Assembly (NCBI GenBank): GCA_049509915.1
Contig: JBEKZL010000021.1
Coordinates: forward strand, 1-53,292
Direction: 5' to 3'
DNA from: JBEKYD01 sp049509915
Lineage (GTDB): Bacteria > Acidobacteriota > Terriglobia > Bryobacterales > Bryobacteraceae
DNA length: 53,292 bases
Under the pieces are notes generated by a model that ran no database searches, was not told the DNA's origin, and was given only the letters and a program-made list of their open reading frames with translations. The position numbers and the translations under genes are program-made. This document shows positions 16,922 through 25,245 of this stretch, piece after piece (the first letter of the stretch is position 1; the number at the start of each line of letters is the position of its first letter).

Positions 16922-16981
16922 AACCCCCTTTGCAAACGAACGCAAAAAAACCTTGCAATGCCAAGGGGGTTTAGCATATAA
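16922..16981 (+). promoter_or_regulatory. Divergent promoter with palindrome
   Basis: For the plus-strand gene, TTGCAA (16954-16959), an 18-bp spacer and TATAAT (about 16978-16983) form a strong sigma-70 promoter. A 9-bp inverted repeat AACCCCCTT/AAGGGGGTT (16922-16930 and 16963-16971) lies between the two divergent genes, with its right half inside the promoter spacer: a good position for a repressor. Confidence 0.65.
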
Positions 16982-16988
16982 TCTCATT

Positions 16989-17305
16989 ATGAGAAAGCAA
17001 TTCGACTCGCCTTCCTGCCCACCTGCGACACGCTCTTTGAACGTCTTCCGGTCGAATATGACGAAGACGGCGGCTACGTCTTCCTGGAAGTTCACCTTTG
17101 CGCGGGGTGCGGCACGATGCTATGTGTGTGGTGCGATCAGTTCCACTGCGACGGGTGCGGCCAGACGTTCTGCGCCGATCACCTGGTGTCGATACCGGAT
17201 GGCCTCGCCACTGGGAAACCGGTCACAATCGAGAACGGACCGTACGAAAACAGGCACCGCCTTCGCGCTGTAGGTCACCCAAAAGCAAGCTCTCGTCGAA
17301 TTTAG
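16989..17305 (+). pseudogene. Cys-rich zinc-binding protein, frameshift at codon 3
   Basis: ATG 16989 gives MRK, after which one base seems missing from the A run. Adding it gives AIRLAFLPTCDTLFERLPVE and EYDEDGGYVFLEVHLCAGCG, continuing in the frame open to 17305: CVWC, CDGCGQTFCADH and a C-terminal tail. That restores 105 residues. The four CxxC/CxxH-type knuckles indicate a B-box/AN1-like or treble-clef zinc fold; I do not recognise the family. Translation could restart only at 17117 or later. Confidence 0.6.
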
Positions 17306-17485
17306 CTAGGCGGCGAACCGAACGGGAAGAAAAGGTTCAAGGGAAAGAAACCGCAGGTTGCGTTCCCTTGGGCTTCAGTGTATGCGCCATCGCGAACGCA
17401 AACACACCTCCGGCCCGTGAGTCACAGCATCGGATTTCAGATTGTCGGTGAGACGACGGCCGCGCAGGAGAGAATTACGCGCGGC

Positions 17486-17878
17486 TCAGAGAATGGCGAT
17501 GAGTGTGCGGAACGGAAGGCCTAAGAGTGTGCCGCAACTGACTCCGATGCCGTTGGCGATCACATCCCCGAGTTCCACGCAGCGGCCGGGCGAAAAATGC
17601 TGACCGGCCTCGAGGAGGGCTCCGAGAACGAACATCGACAAAGCTGTCAGAATGCCACGGCGGCGATCGCGGAACCCCATGACCGGCAACGACGATAGTG
17701 CCAGATGGGCGCTAAAGTGCTGGAGTTTGTCCCAGATATGCAGACGCCCGACTGCGACCATGAGGGCTGATCCGGCGGGCGCCAGGGAGCCGATGACGAT
17801 GCACCATATCAGAACAAACCAGACAGCGAGAATCAGGATGCGCCGGTTGTCAGAAGTGAGAACGAATCGTGCCGTCAT
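17486..17878 (-). CDS. VanZ-like membrane protein
   Basis: The 130-residue protein begins at ATG 17878. It has four hydrophobic segments (ILILAVWFVLIWCIVIGSLA, then near HFSAHLALSSLPVMG, ILTALSMFVLGALLEAGQ, VIANGIGVSCGTLLGLPF) and the VanZ signature pattern WDKLQHFSAHLALS and E-GQ-FSPGR-ELGDVIANGIG. VanZ-like proteins are inner-membrane proteins often found in polysaccharide clusters; their biochemical role is not settled. It is in the same orientation as the surface cluster upstream. Confidence 0.85.
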   Translation of the reverse strand: MTARFVLTSDNRRILILAVWFVLIWCIVIGSLAPAGSALMVAVGRLHIWDKLQHFSAHLALSSLPVMGFRDRRRGILTALSMFVLGALLEAGQHFSPGRCVELGDVIANGIGVSCGTLLGLPFRTLIAIL

Positions 17879-17943
17879 GCTGTTTTTCAATGCCGTTACT
17901 TTCTCGCTCTGGGTTCGAGCAAGCCAAAGAAGTAGGTATGGAA

Positions 17944-18396
17944 TCAGGCGATCTCGCCGTCGACCTTCTCGGAAGATTCTGCTATGCGCCCCGCTGACTC
18001 GAGCTCTTTCGGCAACTCGACTTCAGCGCGAAACCGGGCGATCTTCCGCTCCACTATTCTGTTCGGCCAAGTGAAGAACAGCCCGCGGCGAATGCGATCG
18101 GTGACGCCGGGCAAGAAACACATGAGACCAAACCTAAGTCCCGTGGTAGCTATGCCGCGCAGGCTCGACCATGCCGGGCAGGTTAACCAGGAGACCCAAA
18201 AACCGCCTACCAGGACGAAAAGGTAATAGAAGACGTCGGGCTTCCACTCGCGAAAGGTATTTACGGAGCGCCGCAGGCCTTTCAGCGCCACGATTTGAGA
18301 CTGCAGCGAGGATGACGGGCGACCGGACGAGGGAAGAAGCAGCAAAACCATAGGACGGACAATTCCGTCCATACGAAACCGTAGCCTGATCTTCAA
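17944..18396 (-). CDS. Hypothetical membrane protein
   Basis: The 150-residue ORF has hydrophobic stretches VFYYLFVLVGGFWVSWLTC and GIATTGLRFGLMCFLP, an arginine-rich region and an acidic C-terminus (ELPKELESAGRIAESSEKVD). I recognise no family. It lies between vanZ and the polysaccharide cluster on the same strand. The start is uncertain because the first 40 residues look weakly coding. The 240 bp between it and wecB (18397-18636) hold no gene I can support. Confidence 0.4.
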   Translation of the reverse strand: MKIRLRFRMDGIVRPMVLLLLPSSGRPSSSLQSQIVALKGLRRSVNTFREWKPDVFYYLFVLVGGFWVSWLTCPAWSSLRGIATTGLRFGLMCFLPGVTDRIRRGLFFTWPNRIVERKIARFRAEVELPKELESAGRIAESSEKVDGEIA

Positions 18397-18636
18397 TCTT
18401 CAACCAATGGTCGCGAGGACGTTTCTTTCGGGGTCAGGCGCAGCCACCTGGCATAGCGGCTCCCACAGATCTCTCTGAACAGGCTGAGCCATGTCTGCAT
18501 TGCGTTACATTTGAAAGCGGCAGCGCTTTTACGACAACCGCTCGGCATCGGTTGGAGCGATCGACTCAGTCAATGGCGATGTTAGCACTTGAGCCATTCA
18601 GCTTACCGTAGATCGCCGCCGCTGGTTCTACCTATT

Positions 18637-19767
18637 TCAATTGGGGAATTCCGCGCAAACGAGGAGGGGATCACGAACCGACTGATCGAGAAGGACTTCC
18701 ACGAGGCGCTCGGCGGCGTGGCCATCCCATTTTTCAGGGATAGCGCCGAGGCGGGAGTGGCCGTCCAGAACCGATGTTGCTTCCCGCAGAATGCGATGTG
18801 GGTCGGTTCCAACCAGCACGTTGGTCCCGATCTCGCACGTTATCGGGCGTTCCGTGTTGGGGCGCATCGTGAGGCAGGGAATTCCCAATACGGCTGTCTC
18901 CTCTTGGATACCGCCGCTGTCGGTGAGGACCATGCGGGAACGGGCAACCAGGCCGAGGAACGGGAGGTAGCTCATCGGCTCGACCATTTGGATGCCGGGA
19001 TGGAGATCGAGATTCTTCAGCCGTGGCGCCGTGCGGGGATGGACGGGAAAGATGACGGGAATGCGGTCGGCGATCATACTGATTACGCGCATGATGGGAG
19101 CGAGGTGGTCCGGCGAATCCACGTTAGCGGGACGATGCAGGGTGAGGACCGCATACTCGTATGGCACCAGGCTATTAGGTAGCGGGAGTTCGCGGGCACG
19201 GTCGATCTGCTGGCAGAGTGTATCGATCATGGTGTTGCCGACAAAATGGATCTTGTCGGCGGCGACGCCCTCATTCCGTAGATTCTCGTCCGCCATGACG
19301 TCGGTTGTGAACAGGAGATCCGAAATCGCGTCCGTGCAGAGGCGGTTGATCTCCTCCGGCATCGACATGTCGCGTGATCGCAAGCCGGCTTCAACATGAG
19401 CGACCCGGATACCCAGTTTCTTGGCTGTGAGGGCACAGGCGATTGTTGAGTTTACATCTCCAACGACGATCACCCAGTCAGGACGATGCTGCAGACATAC
19501 CGGCTCGAACGCCATCATTATATGCGCGGTCTGTTCGGCATGCGAACCTGAGCCCACCTCGAGGTTGACGTCAGGTTCGGGTATGCCGAGATCGCGGAAG
19601 AAGTCATCCGACATGTTCCGGCTATAGTGCTGGCCGGTGTGGACGAGGATTACTTTCGCTGGGCACTGGTCGTTTCGCACCATGCTGGAGAACGCCCGCT
19701 GAATGGGGGCGATCTTCATGAAGTTCGGGCGGGCGCCTGCGATCAAGAAGTACTTCGTCGGGGACAT
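18637..19767 (-). CDS. wecB: UDP-N-acetylglucosamine 2-epimerase (non-hydrolysing)
   Basis: This 376-residue enzyme interconverts UDP-GlcNAc and UDP-ManNAc in the cytoplasm. Family motifs are GARPNFMKIAPI at the N-terminus, VHTGQHYSRNMSDDFF, VVGDVNSTIACAL, HVEAGLRSRDMSMPEEINR, VGNTMIDTL, HRPANVD, TDSGGIQEETAVLG and RPNTERPIT, all present in order. It is the last biosynthetic gene of the minus-strand cluster, 32 bp after the dehydratase, and would feed a ManNAc-derived residue to the polymer. Confidence 0.95.
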   Translation of the reverse strand: MSPTKYFLIAGARPNFMKIAPIQRAFSSMVRNDQCPAKVILVHTGQHYSRNMSDDFFRDLGIPEPDVNLEVGSGSHAEQTAHIMMAFEPVCLQHRPDWVIVVGDVNSTIACALTAKKLGIRVAHVEAGLRSRDMSMPEEINRLCTDAISDLLFTTDVMADENLRNEGVAADKIHFVGNTMIDTLCQQIDRARELPLPNSLVPYEYAVLTLHRPANVDSPDHLAPIMRVISMIADRIPVIFPVHPRTAPRLKNLDLHPGIQMVEPMSYLPFLGLVARSRMVLTDSGGIQEETAVLGIPCLTMRPNTERPITCEIGTNVLVGTDPHRILREATSVLDGHSRLGAIPEKWDGHAAERLVEVLLDQSVRDPLLVCAEFPN

Positions 19768-19799
19768 AAGGAAAGGTGGGGAACTGGAGTTATTGGGTT

Positions 19800-21710
19800 T
19801 CAGCCAGCGGTTGTGACGGAGTGGCGTTCACGTTCGATCACGCGTTTCAGCAAATCGGTACTGGGGCTATAATCGAGCACAATTTCTTTCAGTGCTAACA
19901 CGAGGCGGCCGGTATCACGGGTCTGGCAGATCTCCCGCAGCGTGTGCAGCCATAACAGCATGCCGCCTTCCGGCATGCCGTTGCCCACGTAGATTCGAAT
20001 CTTGTCGTGAGTGGTAGGGGCGGTGTCTTCGTTCAAGGTGCTCAGCTCTTCGTAAAGCTTCTCGCCGGGGCGCATGCCGGTGAATTCGATCTTGATGTCG
20101 TCGTCGGGCTTGAGGCCGGATAGGAGGATCAAGTTCCTGGCCAGATCGACGATTTTGACGGGCTCGCCCATGTCGAGGACGCAGATCTGGCCGCCCTTCC
20201 CGATGACGGCGGCTTGCAGCACGAGTTGGCAGGCTTCGGGAATGGTCATGAAGAAGCGGCGCATGTCGGGATGGGTGACGGTTACCGGCCCGCCTGCGGC
20301 GATCTGCTTCTTGAAGATGGGGATGACGCTACCGTTGGAGCCGAGGACGTTGCCGAAGCGCACGGCGACGTACTTGGTGCGGCCGTTCTTTAGTGCCAGA
20401 AGCAGCAGTTCGGCGATGCGCTTGGTGGCGCCCATGACGTTGGTGGGGCGGACGGCTTTGTCGGAGGAGATCATGACGAAGTCTTCGACGCCGTTCTCGG
20501 CGGCGGCCATGGCGAGGTTGTAGGTGCCGACGACGTTGTTCTCGATAGCCTCAAAGACATGCGTCTCCATGAGGGGGACGTGTTTGTAGGCGGCAGCATG
20601 GTAGACGACCGAGGGCGAGTACTGGCGCAGAACTTCGTCCAGGCGAGTGCGGTTCTGAACGCTTCCGATCTCGGGGTAGAAGGGGACTTGGGGGAAGGCC
20701 TGGCACATTTCGCGGTCGATTTCGAAGAGAGGGGACTCGGCGATTTCGAAGCCGACGATGCCGGCGGGGCGGAAGCGGGCGATCTGGCGGCAGAGTTCGG
20801 AGCCGATGGAGCCGGCGGCACCGGTGACCATGACGACTTTGCCTTCGAGCGTAGAGCGGATCTGGTTTTCTTCGAGGCGAACGGGCGTGCGGCCGAGGAG
20901 GTCTTCGACGGCGACGTCGCGGATCTGGGTGGCGAGGCCGCGCTCCTCGATCACATCCCCGAGGCCAGGGACGGTCTTACACTCCACGCCGCAAGCGTGG
21001 CAGCGTTCCAGAATCCGGGTCATCTCGGCACCCGAGGCCGAGGGGATCGCGATGAGAATGATGTCGATCTTGTGCTTCGGTACCAGCATCTCGACCTCGT
21101 CGCCGCCCCCGAGTACCGGCACGCCAAGAACGCGTATGCCCTTCTTGCCCGGCCAGTCATCTAGGAATCCCCGCACCCGATACAACAGCTTCGGATTCCT
21201 CTGAATCTCGCGGAGCAGAGTGACGCCCGCTTCGCCCGCACCGTAGATGAGCGTATTCTTCTGGGGAGCGCCATTATGCCCGTGGGAAGTGGCTTCCGCC
21301 AGCATGCGCACGATCATCCGAACCCCAGCCGTGCCGAGGAAACAGATCATCAAATCGAGCAGGTAAATGGAGCGCGGAAACCCTCTTGGGGCGATGAGAA
21401 GGATCGCAATGCAACTGAGTACGGAGCCGGTGAAGTTGCCGGCCACGATCCGCAGCAGATCGGTTACCGACACATAGCGCCACCAACCCCGGTCCAGACC
21501 CGACACGCGGAACACGACGAGTTTGACGACGATCCAGATGGGAAGCGCATAGGCTAGGTACTTCAGATACGCGGGCGGCAGGCCGAAATCGAACCGCAGG
21601 AGAAAGGCCAGAACTGCGGAGAGCGCAAAGACTGCGAGCTGCACCGCCCACACTACGGGGCGGTGGATTTTGGTCAGCTTGCTAACGAATTTCTGTGCAC
21701 TACGCATCAT
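19800..21710 (-). CDS. Membrane UDP-sugar 4,6-dehydratase (WbpM/PglF/CapD type)
   Basis: The 636-residue protein has N-terminal transmembrane helices (VVWAVQLAVFALSAVLAFLL and following), a CoA-binding-like Rossmann segment (NTLIYGAGEAGVTLLREIQR), and the catalytic SDR domain (MVTGAAGSIGSELCRQIARF) with VYHAAAYKHVPLME and SSDKAVRPTNVMGATKR, where Met replaces the usual Tyr as in the WbpM class. It converts UDP-GlcNAc to the 4-keto-6-deoxy sugar, the first step to QuiNAc, FucNAc or bacillosamine. Its neighbours are a sugar-phosphate transferase and an epimerase, consistent with such residues starting the repeat. Confidence 0.94.
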   Translation of the reverse strand: MMRSAQKFVSKLTKIHRPVVWAVQLAVFALSAVLAFLLRFDFGLPPAYLKYLAYALPIWIVVKLVVFRVSGLDRGWWRYVSVTDLLRIVAGNFTGSVLSCIAILLIAPRGFPRSIYLLDLMICFLGTAGVRMIVRMLAEATSHGHNGAPQKNTLIYGAGEAGVTLLREIQRNPKLLYRVRGFLDDWPGKKGIRVLGVPVLGGGDEVEMLVPKHKIDIILIAIPSASGAEMTRILERCHACGVECKTVPGLGDVIEERGLATQIRDVAVEDLLGRTPVRLEENQIRSTLEGKVVMVTGAAGSIGSELCRQIARFRPAGIVGFEIAESPLFEIDREMCQAFPQVPFYPEIGSVQNRTRLDEVLRQYSPSVVYHAAAYKHVPLMETHVFEAIENNVVGTYNLAMAAAENGVEDFVMISSDKAVRPTNVMGATKRIAELLLLALKNGRTKYVAVRFGNVLGSNGSVIPIFKKQIAAGGPVTVTHPDMRRFFMTIPEACQLVLQAAVIGKGGQICVLDMGEPVKIVDLARNLILLSGLKPDDDIKIEFTGMRPGEKLYEELSTLNEDTAPTTHDKIRIYVGNGMPEGGMLLWLHTLREICQTRDTGRLVLALKEIVLDYSPSTDLLKRVIERERHSVTTAG

Positions 21711-21747
21711 TTACTCCTGTGCCGCGTAGGCCAAGATGCATGGGCCC

Positions 21748-22857
21748 TCATGCACTTTGACGATTCGGCGCGTCCGCGACTGCTCCGATTTCAGCTTTGG
21801 GATACGGGGCTTCCGCGGCGGAGGTAGCGCGCCCGGCGCCATAGCGGAGCGCCGTGCAGACCAATGGAACCAGCGCCGCAGCAGCGAACAGAGGACCTGC
21901 CACCGGCCAAACACATGCCCCCATTGCTAAGGGGAATAGCCAGATGCCGTCGATTGCCGCAACGGTCAACGTTACCTTCGAGTGGCTTCCCCAGCGCCGG
22001 GCGGCGTGCTGATAGGCGTGGCTGCAATGCGCCTCGTACCAGCGCGCGCCGGCGATGAAGCGCCGCATCAGGGTCACGGTGGAATCCACAATGAAAACCG
22101 AGAGCAAGATCAGCCATGGCCAGAGCAGCCACGGCCGTTCCCTGGCGCTCGCAATGGTTAGAACTCCGAACACAAATCCCAGGAAACCACTGCCCACGTC
22201 ACCCATGAAGATCTTGGCAGGTGGCCAGTTCCACACGAGAAAACCTGCGCTAGCGCCCATGAGCGCCAGTGCGCTCGCTGCGATGCCACCCAATCCAGCC
22301 CACGCCAGCAGCAGGCCGCCCAGCCCGCCCGCGCAGACGGCTTCGACGCCGGCAATGCCGTCTATGCCATCCATGAAGTTGTAGAGGTTGATCATCCAGA
22401 CCACGCCGACAAGCGCAATAAGCTGGCCGACCCAACCCCAGTCCCACGTGGCCCAGCCAAAGTACAGCGGTGGCATTCCATTGAGCTGCCATAAAGCCCA
22501 TGCAGCAGCCGCGAAGTGAATCAGCAATCTTAGCCGGGCGGATAACCCGAAATGGTCGTCTAACCATCCCGCCGCGGCGATCAATAGCCCACCGCCCACC
22601 AGCGCCGATGCCAGGCTCCCGGATATGACGCTTCTTTGTGCCAACCACAGCACGGCGAGAAGAAATATCACGACGATGCTTGCGCCGCCTCCGCGAGGGA
22701 CGGCCACGGAGTGAGAACTACGCCCATTTGGGATATCTAAGACCTTTCGCCTGAGAAGGTAGCGCCGCACCAGCGCGGTGAACAGGGCCGAAGCGAGAAA
22801 GGCAGCGATGGCTATGGGCATGGCGCCGGTGCTGTTTCTGAGAGTTACTTCGACCAT
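21748..22857 (-). CDS. Polyprenyl-phosphate N-acetylhexosamine-1-phosphate transferase (WbpL/WecA family)
   Basis: The 369-residue integral membrane protein belongs to the MraY/WecA (GT4-type transferase) family. Visible motifs are PNGRSSHSVAVPRGGGASI, GWLDDHFGLSARLRLLIHF, NLYNFMDGIDGIAGVEAVC, and WNWPPAKIFMGDVGSGFLGF with the catalytic Asp pair. The final histidine region is around RWYEAHCSHAYQHAARRWG. It would start polymer assembly by moving a HexNAc-1-phosphate to undecaprenyl phosphate; WbpL-like enzymes prefer FucNAc or QuiNAc. It lies directly before the dehydratase in transcription order reversed. Confidence 0.92.
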   Translation of the reverse strand: MVEVTLRNSTGAMPIAIAAFLASALFTALVRRYLLRRKVLDIPNGRSSHSVAVPRGGGASIVVIFLLAVLWLAQRSVISGSLASALVGGGLLIAAAGWLDDHFGLSARLRLLIHFAAAAWALWQLNGMPPLYFGWATWDWGWVGQLIALVGVVWMINLYNFMDGIDGIAGVEAVCAGGLGGLLLAWAGLGGIAASALALMGASAGFLVWNWPPAKIFMGDVGSGFLGFVFGVLTIASARERPWLLWPWLILLSVFIVDSTVTLMRRFIAGARWYEAHCSHAYQHAARRWGSHSKVTLTVAAIDGIWLFPLAMGACVWPVAGPLFAAAALVPLVCTALRYGAGRATSAAEAPYPKAEIGAVADAPNRQSA

Positions 22858-22922
22858 TTCACATGCCGGTGGGCGTTGTAGGCCAGACCCCTATCCCTGG
22901 AAGGCGGCTGGAGAGACGGCGG

Positions 22923-23894
22923 TCAGGAAATACGTGGGCGAAGAAGCCAGCCGGTCTCGCGCCGCACCCCTTCAGCTAACTGTACGTCCTCCCGAAAATG
23001 AAAGGTGGCCCTAAACTTCGATCCGTCGTAGGCGTCATCTGCGAGCAGTCTCCGAACATCGGTGCTGAGCGCGCCTAGTCGCCCCGTGCCCCGGGACAAA
23101 GCTGATGCGGCGGCGGCGACAGATTGGGCCACGGCGGCTGGAATCCCGACGCGCGGTAGCGGTTTACGGAGAGCCTCACAGATCGTGAGCACGAGTTCCC
23201 GTACAGTGCATGGTTCGGCTGTGACGTTGTATAGCGCGAGACCTGGCGGCCTCTCCTGTGCGGCAGTCACGATCGCTCGGGCGGCGTCCGTCTTGTAGAT
23301 GATGCTTTTGCGGTTCTCGCCGCGCCCGACCCACAGAAAACGTCGGGAGTGGATCGCACGTATAAAGCGGGCGATGTTGCCACGGTCACCCTCACCATAC
23401 ACGGTGCCAAGTCTCAGGACAGTGAGGGCCGTGGTCGTGCCTTGGACGAGGCCGGTGGCGGTGCGCTCCGCCAGAAATTTGCTCTGTGCGTAGCCACCCT
23501 CCGGGGCGCACGGCGCGGATTCATTCCGTGGACCCGCTCTGGTTGGTCCGTACACAGAAACGGAGCTCACAAGCACGACGTGCGGAACTTCGCCATTGAT
23601 GGCTTCTGAGACCAGATTCTCAGTGGCGCGAACGTTGGCTGCGTGCCACTCATCCCAGCATGGCCGGCGGGTGTGGGCGAGGCCGGCGGCATGGATCACG
23701 CAGTCGATGCCGGACATCGCGCGGCGAAGGCTCTCTCGGGATAGGATATCGGCGACAATCATCTCGGCCCCGCCGATCCGGCCGGCTTGGCGATCCAGGG
23801 CACGCACCGAGAGGCCGCAGGATTCCGCTTGGCGGACCACTTCGGTCCCGACGAATCCGGCCGCGCCGGTAACGAGAGCGCGCTTCTGCGACAT
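22923..23894 (-). CDS. NAD-dependent epimerase/reductase of nucleotide sugars (SDR)
   Basis: A 323-residue extended SDR: GAAGFVGTEVVRQAE binds NAD(P), then DCVIHAAGLAHT, the SSVSVYG strand and the YAQSK catalytic Tyr/Lys, followed by a C-terminal substrate domain (VLRLGTVYGEGDRGNIARFI). This pattern, next to WbpL and WbpM homologues, matches the WbpV-type 4-keto reductases that complete QuiNAc or FucNAc synthesis. The exact sugar cannot be read from the sequence. Confidence 0.88.
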   Translation of the reverse strand: MSQKRALVTGAAGFVGTEVVRQAESCGLSVRALDRQAGRIGGAEMIVADILSRESLRRAMSGIDCVIHAAGLAHTRRPCWDEWHAANVRATENLVSEAINGEVPHVVLVSSVSVYGPTRAGPRNESAPCAPEGGYAQSKFLAERTATGLVQGTTTALTVLRLGTVYGEGDRGNIARFIRAIHSRRFLWVGRGENRKSIIYKTDAARAIVTAAQERPPGLALYNVTAEPCTVRELVLTICEALRKPLPRVGIPAAVAQSVAAAASALSRGTGRLGALSTDVRRLLADDAYDGSKFRATFHFREDVQLAEGVRRETGWLLRPRIS

Positions 23895-23900
23895 GGGCTA

Positions 23901-25139
23901 TTACGCTGCCGGGCGGCCCAGCACCCGGTCCAACACCTGCGCGTATCGCGCTATCGTGATCTCGCGCGTATACTTCCGGGCCGCAGCCTCGCGTGCCCGC
24001 GACCCCATATTCGCCAGTTGTTCTTGATTTGCCACTGCCTCACGCAAAACTTGCAACAGGCCTAACGGTGCGCCTGCGGGCACGACCCAACCGATCTTTT
24101 CCTCACGGATCACCTGACCAACTTCGGAGTCCGAATCACATAGAGCCACTACTGCCTTGCCGGCGGCCATCAGGTTATACAGGCGACTCGGCACTGAAAC
24201 GCCGGACATGCCTGGTGCGAGCGAGATGATTGAAATATCGCAGGCGTTCAGCAACTCGCAGAGTCGTTCTCGTGGCTGTCGCGGGAGAATGCTCACGTTT
24301 GCCAGCCCTGAATCGATCACCTCGCGCCGCGCCCATTCTGCTCTCGCTCCCTGGCCGCAAATGATAAAGTGGACACGTGGGTCGTCCTGAAACCGCCTTG
24401 CGCACTCGACTAGAGCTTCAATCTGATGAGTGCGCCCGATGTTGCCGGCGTACTGGACTACCATCTTCCCGCTGAGCCCCAACCGCGAGAGGATGCCGTT
24501 GTCCTTCCGATCTGTCGGCCGGATGTCCAGGACGTCGGCCCAGTGTGGCGCGACCGTGATCCGGTCGGGCCGAAGGCGCGGGCACTTCCCCCGGAGAAGG
24601 GTGCCCATGTCTCTGCCGAGCACAATGACATGACCTGCAGTCAACAGCAGGCATCGGTTCATCGCGTTGGCAATCGCGACGAGCAGCGACCTCCGGCGCA
24701 GCAGTCCAGCGGCTACGAGTACCTCTGGGTAGACGTCGTGAACAATCAGGATACACTTGCTTCGCTTGAGCGCGCATGCAAACGCTATGGCGAAAGGCAA
24801 CAATGGTGGATTCGTCACGACGAGAACGGCATCGCCGCGCCGGAAGGACCGTATCGCGCCGACAAACATTGAGCAAATTAGTGTCACGTGCGTGATCAGT
24901 TTGCCGAGCAGGGAGTTCTTGTCCGAGATCAGTGCGCGGCACCGTTCAATTGCCACGCCGTCCCGGACTTCTTTCCAGGGTGCGCGAGTGCCGCGAAATG
25001 CGTAGCTGGGCTGCCCGCAGAGGACGCTGACCGCAAAGCGGGCAACCAATCCCTCTGCTATTCCCGTCAAGAAGTATCCGGTGGATGTGTCTTCTGGATA
25101 ATACAGTTCTGAAACTATCCAGACCTTGGCATTGTGCAT
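23901..25139 (-). CDS. Glycosyltransferase family 4 (WbuB-like)
   Basis: The start is taken at ATG 25139 (MHNAKVWIVSELYYPEDTST), where homology begins; a GTG 14 codons upstream is possible. N-terminal GT-B motifs are YYPEDTSTGYFLTGIAEGLV and LIVHDVYPEVLVAAGLL. The donor domain shows VVQYAGNIGRTHQIEALVEC, HFIICGQGARAEW and SLAPGMSGVSVPSRLYNLMA followed by AGKAVVAL. Such enzymes add acetamido sugars or deoxyhexoses to the lipid-linked repeat on the inner face of the membrane. It lies 6 bp upstream of the epimerase gene. Confidence 0.9.
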   Translation of the reverse strand: MHNAKVWIVSELYYPEDTSTGYFLTGIAEGLVARFAVSVLCGQPSYAFRGTRAPWKEVRDGVAIERCRALISDKNSLLGKLITHVTLICSMFVGAIRSFRRGDAVLVVTNPPLLPFAIAFACALKRSKCILIVHDVYPEVLVAAGLLRRRSLLVAIANAMNRCLLLTAGHVIVLGRDMGTLLRGKCPRLRPDRITVAPHWADVLDIRPTDRKDNGILSRLGLSGKMVVQYAGNIGRTHQIEALVECARRFQDDPRVHFIICGQGARAEWARREVIDSGLANVSILPRQPRERLCELLNACDISIISLAPGMSGVSVPSRLYNLMAAGKAVVALCDSDSEVGQVIREEKIGWVVPAGAPLGLLQVLREAVANQEQLANMGSRAREAAARKYTREITIARYAQVLDRVLGRPAA

Positions 25140-25245
25140 GGCGTCTCTGCCGCCCAGTGATGTTCGTTTATGCGTCGTCACCGCCGAACGGCCGCCGCCA
25201 ACCGACCCGCGTTGTGGGTGTCGCAGGGTTCGCTTTGGAGCAATG

